Positions 13,206-25,739 of a stretch of DNA of 64,000 nucleotides are shown here, piece after piece. Both the position numbers and the translations under genes were made by a program. The notes beneath the pieces are model-generated. The model saw nothing but the letters and a program-made list of their open reading frames with translations, did not search any database and was not told where the DNA came from. Origin of the DNA: Phorcus lineatus (lineage: Eukaryota > Mollusca > Gastropoda > Trochida > Trochidae). How positions within the stretch are numbered: position 1 is the stretch's first letter; every line of letters begins with the position of its first letter. The stretch is taken from the NCBI GenBank assembly GCA_921293015.1, contig OV121085.1, positions 14,905,731 through 14,969,730 on the forward strand, in the 5' to 3' direction.

Positions 13206-14195
13206 ATGTGCACGTATTTGCCTAATGGATACAACAACGTTGTACACCCCTATCAAGCGATAAGCATCTTGGTCCCTAAGCCACTTAACGTTAATAGCGT
13301 ATTCACAACAATTAGATTGATAAATTTAAAAATGAGAAAATATTTCACATGTAGAAAAAAGGGGATAACATATGAGAAAAGCTGTCATCACGTGATAATT
13401 AAAAGGTTATCCTGAGCTATAAAAACATCGAGTAGATAATAAATATGTATAACAGCAGTATAAATTCATGATATCCAATTAATGTGCAAACAATGTAAGT
13501 TATGTTGGTTACGTATTTCTTCAGAAAAACAATGACAGTGGAAATCAAACAATTTAATTAACATCTTCCTATCATAAGGCAAACACGAGACTAAGATTTC
13601 CCTGGGGAAATTAGATGTTCTTTTGAACCAATACGCGCTTATCATAACCAGTTAAATATCAGATAGCGACAGGAAAAGCCATTTAATTAGTAATTGTATG
13701 GGTTTTTCGTTTTTAAGGTATTTCGTAAATAAAATTATTCATTATTTCTTTCAAGAATACATATTTCTAAAAGAAACACCATTATAAAATTGATATTTGC
13801 GAATTTATTGCCAAAAATGGATTTAACTAAATGTTAAATGCTGTTTTACTGGTTTTTTAATGTTATCAAAAATACACAATATCCTTTTGTCATTTCGTTA
13901 AACATATTCGTAGAGCATTATAGTTTCCTTACAAGTGAGTTAATTCATTCCGCATTCTGAAGAAATATTCCTCCCCTTCTTAAACATAATGAAAGTGAGA
14001 AGATTTTTAATTCTCTTGATTCAACTTTATCCATTACACATGACTTTTACAAATATATTTCTCAACTATGTACTACCTATACCAACCAAACCTGGTCAAG
14101 AAACAGGGCAAACCTCGGCCCAAAATAAACAAATCAACTATAGACCTATATCACATATACTAACAGTAAAACAATTCTCATGTCTCTTTCTGTAC
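13206..14195. other. Unassigned spacer
   Basis: AT-rich sequence. No repeat partner or gene is recognised. Confidence 0.35.
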
Positions 14196-14280
14196 CATAC
14201 AAAGGATTTAGCCCGAAAGAAATCAGGGTTTTAGGAGGAAACGAGAGCGGATTCATATACGCTGATTTAGCAGGATGTTA
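14196..14280 (+). mobile_element. MITE-C, right-end fragment
   Basis: Only the right quarter of the family is present: ATACAAAGGATTTAGCCCG, AAAGAAATCAGGGT, GAGAGCGGATTCATATACGC and the terminal TGATTTAGCAGGATG. The left part is missing, so this is a deletion relic. Confidence 0.85.
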
Positions 14281-14385
14281 TGTTAAAAAAATGCTACTTA
14301 TACATATTATTCGAAATTAATTTTTTCACAATAAACTGACATCATCATGTTAGATACAATTCCTCAAACTCACATCAACATCCAC

Positions 14386-16345
14386 ATTAACACAGCCTTT
14401 TTTAAATTTACACAATTGACTACACAAATGGCTACTTGATTTCTTGATTTTATTTTCCACTTCGGTCAATTGCGGCATTTTTTTATTTTGTGAAGAATCA
14501 TCCCACAAATATTCCTTTTCATCACCATCAGCCAATAGAACTCAATTACTAAGTGTCCATGTATAACTTTAATCAGATTCAGGTTCCCACATATAAGAAT
14601 GGATTTTATGCATAAATTGGTTAGAACATTTAACTCGCTTATTACATGTGTTAAAGTCACATTTCTTTGAGTTGCGAGAGTGTTCAATGATACTTTTTAC
14701 CGTCAGGTTATTCCGGAGATGTAGACAACATTTAATCAGTGGAATATCAGAAGATGAAGCAGTAGTTATTGTTAATTACCTCTGCGTGAATTGTTATTCA
14801 GACATGCCATTTCCTGCCTTTCCTTTTATTAACGTTAGGTAGTTACCCATGACAAAGTTATTATTCTTTTACATTAATGATTTCGTACTCATTGGCCTGA
14901 TCGATATTTGTTAAGATGTGACTTTGTCATATATTGCCTTGTTTCATTAACAGTGCAAAATAAAGTCCCAGTTCACGTCTATCATTTGTTCTGCACCAAA
15001 TCGCTTCAGTTATCTTGAGGATATCCATATCAATATCAAAATATCTTAATCGATCGTTAATCGAATTTAGTATTTACCTACAGTAAAGAAACGGCCGTGT
15101 CTCGCCAATTTTCTTGACCGTATAATTCTGAAGCTATTCTTCTTAAACTCACTTCTTTAGACCAAAGTAGTCCACTTTCAAGACAAGACTGTCATTAGCG
15201 GAATCAATATTATATAGATATTTGTCTGACACTTTCTGATATCATTTGCTTAGTTTGTGAGCATGGAATATTACAACGCAACGATGCAACGAGTTTATCT
15301 TTCCTCTTGGAAAACACGGATATTTCCCAATTGACACATTTTTATTTTCTATACTATGTTCATCTGATATGAGACCAAAATTTATTGAGATTGTTTTAGT
15401 TATTTGCATGCAATTGGCATAAAAAGATCTTCCTTAGCAAAGAAGGAATACTTAAGCACCATCGGAATATCTGCTATGTTGTTTGTGGATAAAAAAATCA
15501 TGAACGACAGCATATGAAAATGAAAGATTCCGATTAATAGGTACCATTTCTAATGAGAAAATAATTGAGAAATGTCATTTTTCTTCATATAATGTGGGAT
15601 ACATCCCTGATACATTTTTGTAGATTGATCGAATGACATCACGCGGCTTCTAATGATGATAATCAGTTTTCCTAGTCCTACCGACTCTGGATCTACTGCC
15701 AAAACCCATCAGTTGTTCGATATCCCATATTAGGATTTGTCACGCAGAGTTCAAGACATAAAAGTCAATTGATTTAATGACTGGCAATGTCCTGAAAGCA
15801 GTCATAAAATCCAACCCTTTAAATTAAGTCACACTACGGAACAAAGGTGAACAACTTAAAGAGCCACTACGTGATTTTCATAAGATATTATTTACCTTTG
15901 ATACGAACATAAATGTCATATGGTGTGATATACAATTTAAACATCTTAACTTTTCATGTCCAAAAGAAATATATAGGACATATACTGGTTTTCCATGGAA
16001 ATCTAAAAACAGCCTTATCAATGCACAGAGGTGCAGATATCACGTCCAGTATACATGGATACTAGTTACATAACCTAACAAACACTATTAACTCCTAACT
16101 GCCTTCCTGACTGGTTTAGATAAGTCTCAAAAATTACGTTTGCCTTTTTGACGCGCACCACTGTCCGGTTTTTGATCATAAAAAATCTGTAAATCTGTAA
16201 AAAAAAAAGCTTTAAAATGTTTTTCTTTTGTAACAGTCGACATTTAGCGAACAAATGTCACCATTGATTAAGTTTGACATATACGACTTCAACAACTCAC
16301 GGAGTGGCTCTTTAAAACACAATTGTTATCAGCCAATGTCAGTCT
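14386..16345. repeat. Block A, best-preserved copy
   Basis: This copy is highly similar to 19445-20640. Both begin ATTAACACAGCC, continue through ACTACACAAATGGCTACTT, CAATTGCGGCATTT and AAACGGCCGTGTCTCGCC, and end ACACAATTGTTATCAGCC. Relative to the partner it has a long extra segment (14.70-15.05 kb) and the TTAA element. Older relatives lie at 8.1-8.9 and 35.35-37.5 kb. Confidence 0.9.
15856..16315. mobile_element. 452-bp TTAA-flanked inverted-repeat element
   Basis: The element spans 15860-16311 with TTAA on each side (15856-15859 and 16312-16315). Its ends are AGAGCCACTACGTGATTTT and, reverse complemented, AGAGCCACTCCGTGAGTTG. The paralogous block at 20601-20610 reads CAACTTAAAACAC with one TTAA, so it keeps the empty site. 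TTAA duplications occur in the Kolobok and piggyBac superfamilies, and the AG-rich start suggests Kolobok. It has no coding capacity and is therefore non-autonomous. A relative is seen at 55.1-55.5 kb. Confidence 0.92.
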
Positions 16346-16986
16346 TCCATAACATTTCCGCAAAACTATATTTAAATGTATTCAGTTTTGAATGGAAGAA
16401 GAGGCTAAGATTAATGATGAACGAACAATGTTTGGCATTTTACAGTCGAAGTGTTTGCCCTTTCAAAATAATTTGGTTATTTACCCGATATTAAATTAAC
16501 ACACTGTTATTTTGCAGCATTGAATGAAAGATGTTTCTATTTCTGTTATGAGCAATAGTCCCAAAGAACGTGAAAGGACAGAAACGTATTGAGTTGAGCT
16601 GCTTTTTGACCCCGAATAAAAACATAGTCATGAACTAATTGAGATTTCAAATGCACTTCCTCATTCATGTTAAATGAAACGGAAACTTCAAATGATAAAC
16701 AAAGGCTTAACATTATCGACCATTTGAAGAATGCACTTTCATCCCAATCGCTGTGTTTCGTGTCCTTCAAAAGCTCATCTATTCAGTCGTGTATCTTATG
16801 ATCTCATATCTGCAAGATCATTGAAAATGATAGAGAAATCTGAGAAAGATTATATCTTGTAATCTTCATTTCTCATTAAATTCTGGAGATGCAATTTATT
16901 CTAGTCAGCAAGATAATAATGAACTGATCTGAATAATTGCGTGACAAGGGTCACACTTTGGATCACAATGACTTTTCTTCGAACAA

Positions 16987-17803
16987 TGATAATTTCAACC
17001 TGTCTCAGGGTAAGACGTATAGCCGACGTTCAACTCTTCTTACCCTGGGTGTAAACCCCAGCAAAAACTTCGCATCGTAACCCATGATTCAGCCAATCAA
17101 AAACTTTTATCGCGATGGTGTGCGATAAAATTTAAACCAACCAAAGAGAGAGCCTCTCGAACAGGAGTTGGCTTTCGCTCTTACGCTAAATGGCGACGTC
17201 CGTCCATAGATAACAAACTGAAATCGAAAGTTTTTTAACCGATCGACCATGGTGATTATGTTCGAGTCCAATTTTGCGATTCTGGTTAGTTTATTACAAC
17301 AAGTCATACATCGCAGTTTTAAGAGATCGGTTTGATTCTCCACCACTTAACTCAATTCCTTATCATGGTGGCTTGAATGGTTCAGAGACCCCTAGAGCTA
17401 TGCCAGCCGGAGCTTACATGCTCCTGGCAGGGGCACCCACGCTTGATAGGTCTTCGGGCAGAAGACAGACCTAATTTGAGTCGTTTTAAAACCTGTTGTC
17501 TATCTCTCACAATGCCTTTCATTCCGTCTTTCCCCTCATCCTTTCTATCCTCTTTTGGATGCTTGTCCTCCCCGTGTTTAATAACTGAAATATTGGCCAA
17601 AACACAATAATCCCAAACTCACTCACTCGGTTTGAATTTGAAGGGTTGGGCGCTGCCATATTAAATTGCCGAATCCCCTTTCAAGCGCAGTCAGGTTGTA
17701 GAGAATACGACACAGCGAGAAGTTTTTGCTGGGGTTTAAACCCAGGGTAAGAAGAGTGGAGCGTCAGCTATACGTCTTACCCTGAGACAGGATGTGATAA
17801 TTT
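16987..17803. mobile_element. 799-bp long-TIR element with 9-bp duplications
   Basis: The element spans 16996-17794 between perfect TGATAATTT duplications at 16987-16995 and 17795-17803. Inverted repeats of roughly 80 bp start CAACCTGTCTCAGGGTAAGA on the left and CATCCTGTCTCAGGGTAAGA on the right. They include CTTCTTACCCTGGGT and CCCCAGCAAAAACTTC. The paralogous block B site at 26254-26270 is uninterrupted, confirming a real insertion. No transposase is encoded. Long repeats with 9-bp duplications recall Mutator-like elements, but the CA start does not, so the superfamily is left open. Confidence 0.93.
17327..17635 (+). repeat. SINE-B, near full-length, nested in the 799-bp element
   Basis: The copy spans 17336-17626, with TCGGTTTGA duplications at 17327-17335 and 17627-17635. 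It shares ATGGTGGCTTG, CAGAGACCCC, AGAGCTATGCCAGC, TCTTTTGGATGCTTGTCC and a CAAACTCACTCAC tail with the 44.2 kb copy. I see no clear tRNA promoter in its head, so its RNA origin is unresolved. The open frames here are shadows of the element. Confidence 0.92.
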
Positions 17804-19444
17804 ATGGTCAAGTTTCTAAAGAAAATGCGTCTACGATCTTTGCAAAGAACGGGAGGCAAAGTTCTTTTTCAATGATCTTTCGATATGAAATTAAAGTTTT
17901 GAATAACAAGCCTACCCAGTGTCCAATACAATTATTTCGGAAAATGTATGTGTTCAAACTAAACCGCTTTCTATTTCAGATGGACTCATCGGATATATGG
18001 TTCTTACTCATTTTCTCAACCATATCCTAATGAATTCTCAAGGTCAAAGGAGGCACGCATTTATACAGAACCTGTATACTTCATTCTGCTCTTATCGTTT
18101 TCTCCTTCTTTCAAAATCGTGACGTTAACCCTAGTAATGTTAGCCGACTCAATTTATTACCTTTACATGTCAACAGATAGAATGGCATAATTGATAAAGT
18201 TAAACGTATGTGACAATAACTCATGAAATGTCCTTTTAGGTTCTAAATTGAAAGGGGTGAAGATAATTTAGGTGACATTCTTTTCTCAGCAACTGATATA
18301 ATGTTATAGTGTATTCCCATAAGGTTTCAGTTAAAGAGTTGTCTGAAATGTTAACATTCCCCTTTATGTCTCTAAAGCCTCTTCTCATTTCCTTTTAACG
18401 TTATTTGAACGACAACTAATTTAAAGAAGAAATAATGAAATCTAATTAAAATCTAAAAGTATTTTCATTTTCATATCAAAGAACATTTTGATTGGTGGGT
18501 CCCCTTTTAAATTAGAAACGAACTCAAAATAATTACATGCTGAATGGAATGTACATCAAAGGGAATGATACAAGAATTTTGATTAAATTAAGATCAAGTG
18601 TAAAAGTTCATTGATTCAAAGTTATCTGTGTGTTTTGGTAAAACCCAGTACAGAATTGTCTATTTTTCTCAATGGATACATGTAGACATTTTAAGCAGCC
18701 AAATTAACACTTTTGAAGTTGTTATCAATTTGAGAAAACAACTTTATTAGGAAATGAGCATTTATGTAGTGACACATTATTAATCAGTAAAAGCTTATTT
18801 TCTCAATACTTTATGTTTATAAATTGGTTATATGTTCAGTAACTCCAACATGAAGAAATTGGGTTTGATGTAAGTCCATCTATAAATAACGACGCAAAAT
18901 AAAAAATAATTTAAATCGATTTCGGAAAGGAGTGTTTATAAGATATTTGATTTCACAGTTTTCACAGTCTTGTTAAAATTTTAACTCATTTTCTGAAATT
19001 GAATAGAAAGTAGCCTAAAGATAGTAAAGAAGTTGAAAACAGTTACCGTGTAAAATGTATTTTTCATCTTTTGATCTACCACGAAAATGCTTATTACAAT
19101 GAATGCAGAAAACTCAATTGCTTGTACATTTATATCTCGTTGACATGCAGTTTTTTTTCATGGTTTGAGGCTATGAATGTTATATTGAAAAAGAATTCGT
19201 ATGCTTGGGGAATAGACAGTGAAATCTCTTTGAACTATTTTAATTGTAATATTAGTGAAGTGTGATTGTCATATACATCAGTCTGTTAAGTTTAAACGAA
19301 TCCCGTGTAATAAAATTAATTTTTTTGAAGATGGTACGGTTAGACCATGGGATTGAGTTTAATATTTACAATATTTCTGCACTCATCCTTGTTGGAAAAA
19401 AGTCGATTCTAGTTTTGTATCTCATTCCTTTGATCACATTCATG

Positions 19445-20640
19445 GGCATTAACACAGCCTTTTTTAAATCTACACAATTGACTACACAAATGGCTACTTA
19501 ATTCTTGATTTTATTTTCCACTTCGGTCAATTGCGGCATTTCTTTATTTTGTGAAGAATCATCCCACAAATATTCCTTTTCATCACCATCAGCCAATAGA
19601 ACTCAATTACTAAGTGTCCATGTATAACTTTAATCAGATTCAGGTTCTTATTTCTTATTTCTCAGGTTCAGGATTTTATGCATAAATTGGTTAGAACATT
19701 TGAGTCGCTTATTCCATTTGTTAAAGTCACATTTCTTTGAGTTGCGAGAGTGTTCAATAATACTTTTTACCGTCAGTTTTATATCTTTAGCGTTAATCGA
19801 ATTTAGTATTTACCTGCAGTAAAGAAACGGCCGTGTCTCGCCAATTTTATTGACGAAATAATTCTGAAGCTATTCCTCTTAAACTCAATTCTTTATACCA
19901 AAGTAGTCCACTATCAAGACTAGACTGTCATTAGCGGAATCAATGTTAAATGGATATTTGTCTGACACTGTCTGATATCATTTGCTTAGTTTGTGAGTAT
20001 GGAACATTACAAGGCAACGATGCAACGAGTTTATCTTTCCTCTTGGACAACACGAATATTTCTTCATTGACATCTTTTTATTTTCTATACTATGTTCATC
20101 TGACATGAGACCAAAAAAAACAAGAATGTTTTAGTTATTTGCAAGCAATTGGCATAAAAAACATCTCCCTTAGCAAAGAAGGAATACTTTTGCACCATCG
20201 GAATATCTCCTGCTATATGTTGTTTGTGGATAAAAAAAAGCATCAAAGACAGCATATGAAAATGAAATATTCCGACTGATAAATACTATTTCTAATGAGA
20301 AATTAATTGAGAAATGTCATTTTTCTTCATATAATGAGGGACCATTTGAAAAATCATCCCTGATACATTTTTGTAGATTGATCGAATGACATCACGCTGC
20401 TTCTAATTATGATAATCAGTTATCCTAGTCCTACCGACTCAAGATTTACTACAAAACCCCATCAGTTGTTCGATATCCGATATTAGGAGTTGTCACGCAG
20501 AGTTCAAGAAATAAAAGTCAATTGATTTGATGACATGGTCCTGAAAGCCATCATAAAATCCAACCCTTTAAATTAAGTGACACTACGGGACAAAGGTGAC
20601 CAACTTAAAACACAATTGTTATCAGCCAATGTCAGTTTTG
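19445..20640. repeat. Block A, second close copy
   Basis: It starts exactly where block B ends, so A-B-A is a direct tandem arrangement. It lacks the 14.70-15.05 kb part and the TTAA element of its partner. At 20605-20608 it has the single TTAA of the pre-insertion site. The open frame at 20577-20783 runs out of this block into unmatched sequence and is not supported as a gene. Confidence 0.9.
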
Positions 20641-21176
20641 CGTTTTGTGACCCCACCAAGGACGTCACAGAGGCATTTTCCGTGGCCTGCTTCAAACTAG
20701 TTCCATCTGGCTTTAAGACCCCACTCGAACTCATGATTTGCCACAACATGGAATATAAGCTTGTATCTATACTGACTAGTTAGTTTGGTTCATGCTGGTA
20801 ACGCACATTTCGGTCACGTACATTTCACATTTGACCAACTAAGTCATTAGTTTACTTGTTAAAATTTATTTCAAATTGAAACTTTTGATTTTGGTCCAAA
20901 TAATTGACCAAATAATAACTTGACTTAGAGAATAAGTTGATCTGCATTTTTTAAAAGACAAGTGATAACGTACATTTCGATGTTAAAATTACTTTTGTGA
21001 TTTGAGTTTTTAAAGCCTGTATTTCTTTTGATAAGAGTTTGAAAACGATATAAAGTTGTACAAATGTTCACAGTAATTAGGAATAACCGTTTAGCAGCTA
21101 TACAAGGATTTTTACTTGATAAATATTAATAGGGGTAAGTAGGAGATTGACAGTTCAGAATTTCACTTCTATGAGC
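20641..21176. other. Unassigned spacer
   Basis: No repeat partner or gene was recognised. A stretch at 20640-20760 is less AT-rich than its surroundings but shows no known motif. Confidence 0.35.
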
Positions 21177-21342
21177 GGCTGATATAAATTGTATTCGTAT
21201 CAGTGGCAGATATACATTGTTTTTGTATCAGTGGCAAATATAAATTGTTTTTGTATCAGTGGCAGATATAAATTGTTTTTGTATCTGTGGCAAATAACAA
21301 TTTTTTTTTTATCAGTGGCAAATATAAATTGTATGTGTATCA
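21177..21342 (+). repeat. 28-bp minisatellite, about six units
   Basis: The unit TATCAGTGGCAGATATAAAT plus TGTTTTTG repeats with period 28. Variants show AGA/AAA and a T-rich unit near 21300. Because 28 is not a multiple of 3, the 71-codon frame across it cycles through all three phases and is a repeat artefact. Confidence 0.93.
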
Positions 21343-21539
21343 GGATGACACCCTTTAGAGCATGCTTATTGAGCAAGAGTCTCTATGATCATTATAATCA
21401 TTAGATCAAAATCCAATTTGTTGCTCGCCGCCGCAAAGCTCAATGAATGACGATAATTCCATCAAAATATTGCATTTCAATGGACAGAAAGATCAAACCT
21501 GACCTTCTTATAGTCAAAGTAAGTATCTCAAACAATGTT

Positions 21540-24400
21540 GTAAAAACGAATCTTGTCAAAACTGGATGTTATTTGAAATGAAGACAATCATCTTCCTTCT
21601 CAAGGCTTAACAATTGCCAGTCTCGAACTGTCTAAGTTAACCCTTGCTGCGGACACAAGACTTTCCTGTGCTAGCTCTCTAGCTCACTGCAAAGGAATAA
21701 GATAGTCAAATGAGAAAGCTCTTAGCAAAAGCTACATCCGGGGACTCGAACAACCATGTCGCAGTCCGTCGACTGACAGAGTTGCAAAGAGAAAGTGCTG
21801 CATGCACCTGCCTGCAAAGCGATGAACGATATATCCAAGTTCATTTATGTTTATAGTCAATTTGCGTTATTATTGTGTTACAACCCTATAGCGGACAGCG
21901 GCCTGTCAAAGAATTTATTCTTAAAATGCTTCGGTAAACTAATCAAGCTCGATACAATTGAAGATAATTTAAAGCACTGACTCTATGCACTACGCCCGGC
22001 AAGACTTTATTTCCTGTCGTCATACAAATGTTTTATCATTTGTTCTTGCAAAAACATTATTGAATACCCGTTGAACCGAAACATTAATTGAATTTCACAT
22101 AAATTAACCGATAAATGTGTACATATGTCGATGTCATAACACTCGATATGTAGTAGCCTGCGACCTCGTTGTATCGTGGTAGTAAATGTTTCTCTTAACA
22201 AACTTTACTTCTCGCAGTCAAAAAACAGGCATTTTGATGTGTATGGCGGGAAATGGACGCACGCTCGAACCGCGTGACAGTGTACGATTCAAATATCATG
22301 TCGTCAGTAAAAAATCAAAAAGGTAATTTTAATATTTTTTTCCATTTTAACTGATTTCACTGGGTCATTTTCATTTTTGAAAATATATCTGTATGTGCCT
22401 TATTATGAAAATTATTCTATCTATTTTCTATTTCACACGTGGCTTGTACGAGTGTTTATGAACAGTTGGATAATAAAAAATGAGACTTGTGATCATGATA
22501 ACGATAGAAAATTGTTAAGTTCTTTATATAGTGTTAAAGCTTACCAACTAAAAGGTGTGCCCGGTAACGCCGACGAAATTGGCATACATACTCGCCTTTG
22601 AAAAATATAAGGGGCGCAGTCATATGTTATTCATTTACCAAAACTGGTCCTAATAACAACAAAAACTTTATTTCCGTCCCTCAATACATTTAAAAACTCA
22701 ATCTAGTTGTTTGAAAGGTTTGCAATGCCAACTTCTTTGTAACCTGATCAAACAGGTCACTTTCAAAGGGAGCGGCCATTTTGATTCTATCGCAAATGAC
22801 ACGGCGTCACTGGTTGGCCATAAGAAGGGAGGTAACTTAAATTCGCCAGAGAGGCTGCTGGTATCAAGTCTGAAAAATCTTATGTCGGCAGCAAGGATTA
22901 ACTTGGACAGTTTGAGACTGGCAATAGTTAAGCTTTACGTAGGAAGATGGAAGATAATATCCTAAAATATAGTTTTCATTTACGTTTTGAAAGCCTCTTT
23001 TGAAACAAGAACCAAATGACAAGAAAATTATTACAATATTCAAATACAATGTTGTTACCTAAAACGTTTTATTTCACAATGACATGTTAATGAGTGAAAT
23101 GGAAAGTAACTGTTAGGAAGTTTAAATACCTTTTCGCATTTATCATTGTAACAACAATAGTCCCCTGAAGGGTTATTATCCCTAAAAGAAAAATCATAGC
23201 TTGTTTTCTTAATTCCTATGTGTTTTTGTAGGACATATTTGACACCCACATTACTAGCTTACCACAGCATAGTTGTCTTGAAATGGATTAGATACATGTA
23301 AATGGAAGTTGTACAGAAATACATAATATTACCTTTGGGCAATATAGGTTTTCGGTTGACGATCAGATTTGAATGTTTTGTAAATTTGAGCTGAGATGAT
23401 AAATGATTCATATTATGTGCAAAATATATAAAAAGTTTGAAGAATAATGTGTTATTGTCCTTTTAATACTAAAATGTCTACTGTATTGTATTGTGGCAAA
23501 TAATTATAAGCTTATTAAAATAACTGTAATCTCTAGCTTAATTCATGTTGTTATTATCAGTTATTATATAAATTGTGCTTTGTTAAGAGTGTTAGCTTTT
23601 CAGATATAATACACCATAAAAGTATTCGTTGTTGACATTTTGAGAAATAATAAATAAACAAACCGGCATCGTGATTATAATTTGCATTAACAAAGACGCA
23701 CAACATCAATCTGAGCATTGCACGTTTTGTGGTGAAATAATGAAACAAAGGCCAACATGCACTTATGTGGTATTACCAAGCAATGACACAAATGAGTAGT
23801 TGCAATGCATATCTTGCATTGGTGAACACAATCTAATGCCCAGTGGCCCTTGGATCGAGACATAAATTCTTCTTTTACGTCTTTACATCCCATGACACAC
23901 CAAAGAAAATGAAGATTTTGGTGTCATTTTTTTTGTTTTTAGTCCAAAAATTGTTTCAACATAGTTACATCATACATGTGGTGGAGCTGATCATTGAGAC
24001 TCATTGTGTTAAGTTTTGACGACTTTGTGACCCAATTTGAAAATCTTGAAACCAAATGACATTTTAGCTCAAAGTAAGCTACTGACAGTTACAAACTTCT
24101 TAGCTTACATTGATTAACTACTCTAAGAATCTTGCCGAATTCATCAGTAAACAGGATACAGTTAGTCACTTGAGTTAACTTGAAAATGCCAAGGACTACA
24201 TGAATAAATGTCATTTTGAAATATTTGTTTGCAGCAAATCTGAAGAAATTTGAATTTCATATAGTTTATTTTCAAGTTGATAGATGTTGCACTTGTTCAT
24301 GTGATGAGACGTTAAAAATAGGATAGAATATTACCCCTTTAGAATTTTTAATGTTATATCATTGTGTTATTCAAATATCTGAATTACATTTTAGGTTACT
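21540..24400. repeat. Block D, copy 1 of 3
   Basis: This is colinear with 43.37-44.09 plus 48.59-49.2 kb and with 52.68-54.1 kb. Landmarks are AAAACTGGATGTTATTTGAA, ACAAGAACCAAATGACAAG, a GGGTTATTATCCCTAAAAG stretch, GATTAGATACATGTAAATGG, CACTTGAGTTAACTTG, ACTACATGAATAAATGT and TGTTCATGTGATGAGACG. It contains the short minus-strand exon candidate at 23130-23181. Confidence 0.75.
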
Positions 24401-25735
24401 TTATTCCTGGCTTGAAACATTTATCAAAATGATCCCGGACATCCAAAAAACACGCAGTGAGTAGTAGATTTACTATAATTTCATAGTTTCACGAAACATA
24501 AGTTAAGCTTAAATCGTTAGAGGGCATGTGTCCGATGTTCAATTCTTAAAAACTGATGCATGCGTCGTTACTGAATAGTGATTTCACATATACATCACTT
24601 CTGCAGGCGCTTAACAGTATGTTGTTAATCATTTTATCATTTTATCATTCATCAAAAGATATAGATAAAATAACGTATTGAAAGGAACATTTTTAAAACA
24701 AAATGATGGCATGAGTTAGATGTATTATTACGTCAGCTCGTAGCTAAAATTGTTAAAAGTCTGGGCAACCACTTGTGGTGTCCAAACCTCGGTCAGTTTG
24801 CCATATTTAAGATAGGAAGAAAGCATTGTCTTGAAACAACTAAATTGATCTTACCGAAATGAATTGTATTATCAATTATCAAAATTGTTCTGTTTATGAA
24901 ATTTCTAGCTAATCTTGCGTGAACTTGCAAAGCGTCCAGCGTCGGACAGCCCTGCCATCTGTCCGTCCGTAAACTTTGGACTTTTTTGACTTACCAATGG
25001 TTCAAATCTGAAATCTTATATACTGATATATTTACTAATGAGTTAATGAATGTCTAGATTTGGTGACCCTGCTAACCCTAATAAGGACAACATGAGCCAC
25101 GCCATGGGGGGGGGGGGGATTCTTATGCTTTTTGATTTTGTGATCCTGCAACCCCTACTAATAGGCTGTGAAGAATTTTATTTCATTTCATAAAGTGTAT
25201 TTTTTTTTAGATAAGAAAGTGTCTCAATTAATGATAATAATGCAATAAAACGATTGATAATAAGAAACCTCATCTCGAATTTAACACCTTCTATCTCACA
25301 TCACCCTTTCGACAGCTTGATGTATGAAATTTTTGGTTGTGTCACATTCTATAATACTTTTGAAAATAATTTCTAAATCGTGATTTCGATTAAATTGAAT
25401 ATTCTCAAAAAGGTTGTATTTTAGTTTTAAGTCTCTGATTTTACCTTACTTTGATTCGAATGAATAGTAAGTATATGGTTTCTGGTAGTAGACCAATGTA
25501 ATTTCTCTATAAATTCGCAATATATTGCATATCATATTTTGATATTGATGTGCATTACAAAGGTTCATATTTAGTTGAAATATATTTAGTAAAAGACAAA
25601 TAGCTGGATCGTTTGTTATATTTTGGAAATTTGTATTCGTATACATGTATGGATGATATATCCAACTTCAAGTAGTAGCCAGTGTATTTAAATTCATCTA
25701 TGTTAGTATTCAGCTTCGAATGAAAGAAGAGGTTA
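24401..25735. other. Unassigned stretch with a 13-G run
   Basis: No gene was recognised. A G13 homopolymer lies at 25106-25118 and a GTCCGTCCGTAAAC motif at about 24961. The surrounding prose-like low-AT sequence at 24.9-25.15 kb resembles dispersed molluscan repeats, but I cannot name a family or bound it. Confidence 0.4.
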
Positions 25736-25739
25736 AGCT

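Larger units (their letters stand above)
16470..19448. repeat. Block B, copy with nested insertions
   Basis: This aligns with 25740-27438 over most of its length: AAATTAACACACTGTTATT, GAAAGATGTTTCT, TCTTTCGATATGAAATTAAAG, ACGTTAACCCTAGTAATG, GAGCATTTATGTAGT and ACCATGGGATTGAGTTT, ending GGGCATT. A 799-bp transposon interrupts it, and the middle at 18.2-18.75 kb has no counterpart in the partner. The open frames at 17.8-18.1 kb have parallels at 26.3-26.6 kb only because the DNA is duplicated. Confidence 0.9.

Noticed and set aside
17794-18122. Pairs of open frames matching those at 26295-26575
   Set aside because: Similarity is explained by block B duplication. The frames overlap in different phases and carry no motif.
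20577-20783. 68-codon frame with less AT-rich 3' half
   Set aside because: It straddles the end of a block A copy and unmatched sequence, with no motif and no splice support.
24940-25150. Possible dispersed repeat with GTCCGTCCGTAAAC
   Set aside because: Familiar in flavour, but no ends, partner copy or family could be established from the window.
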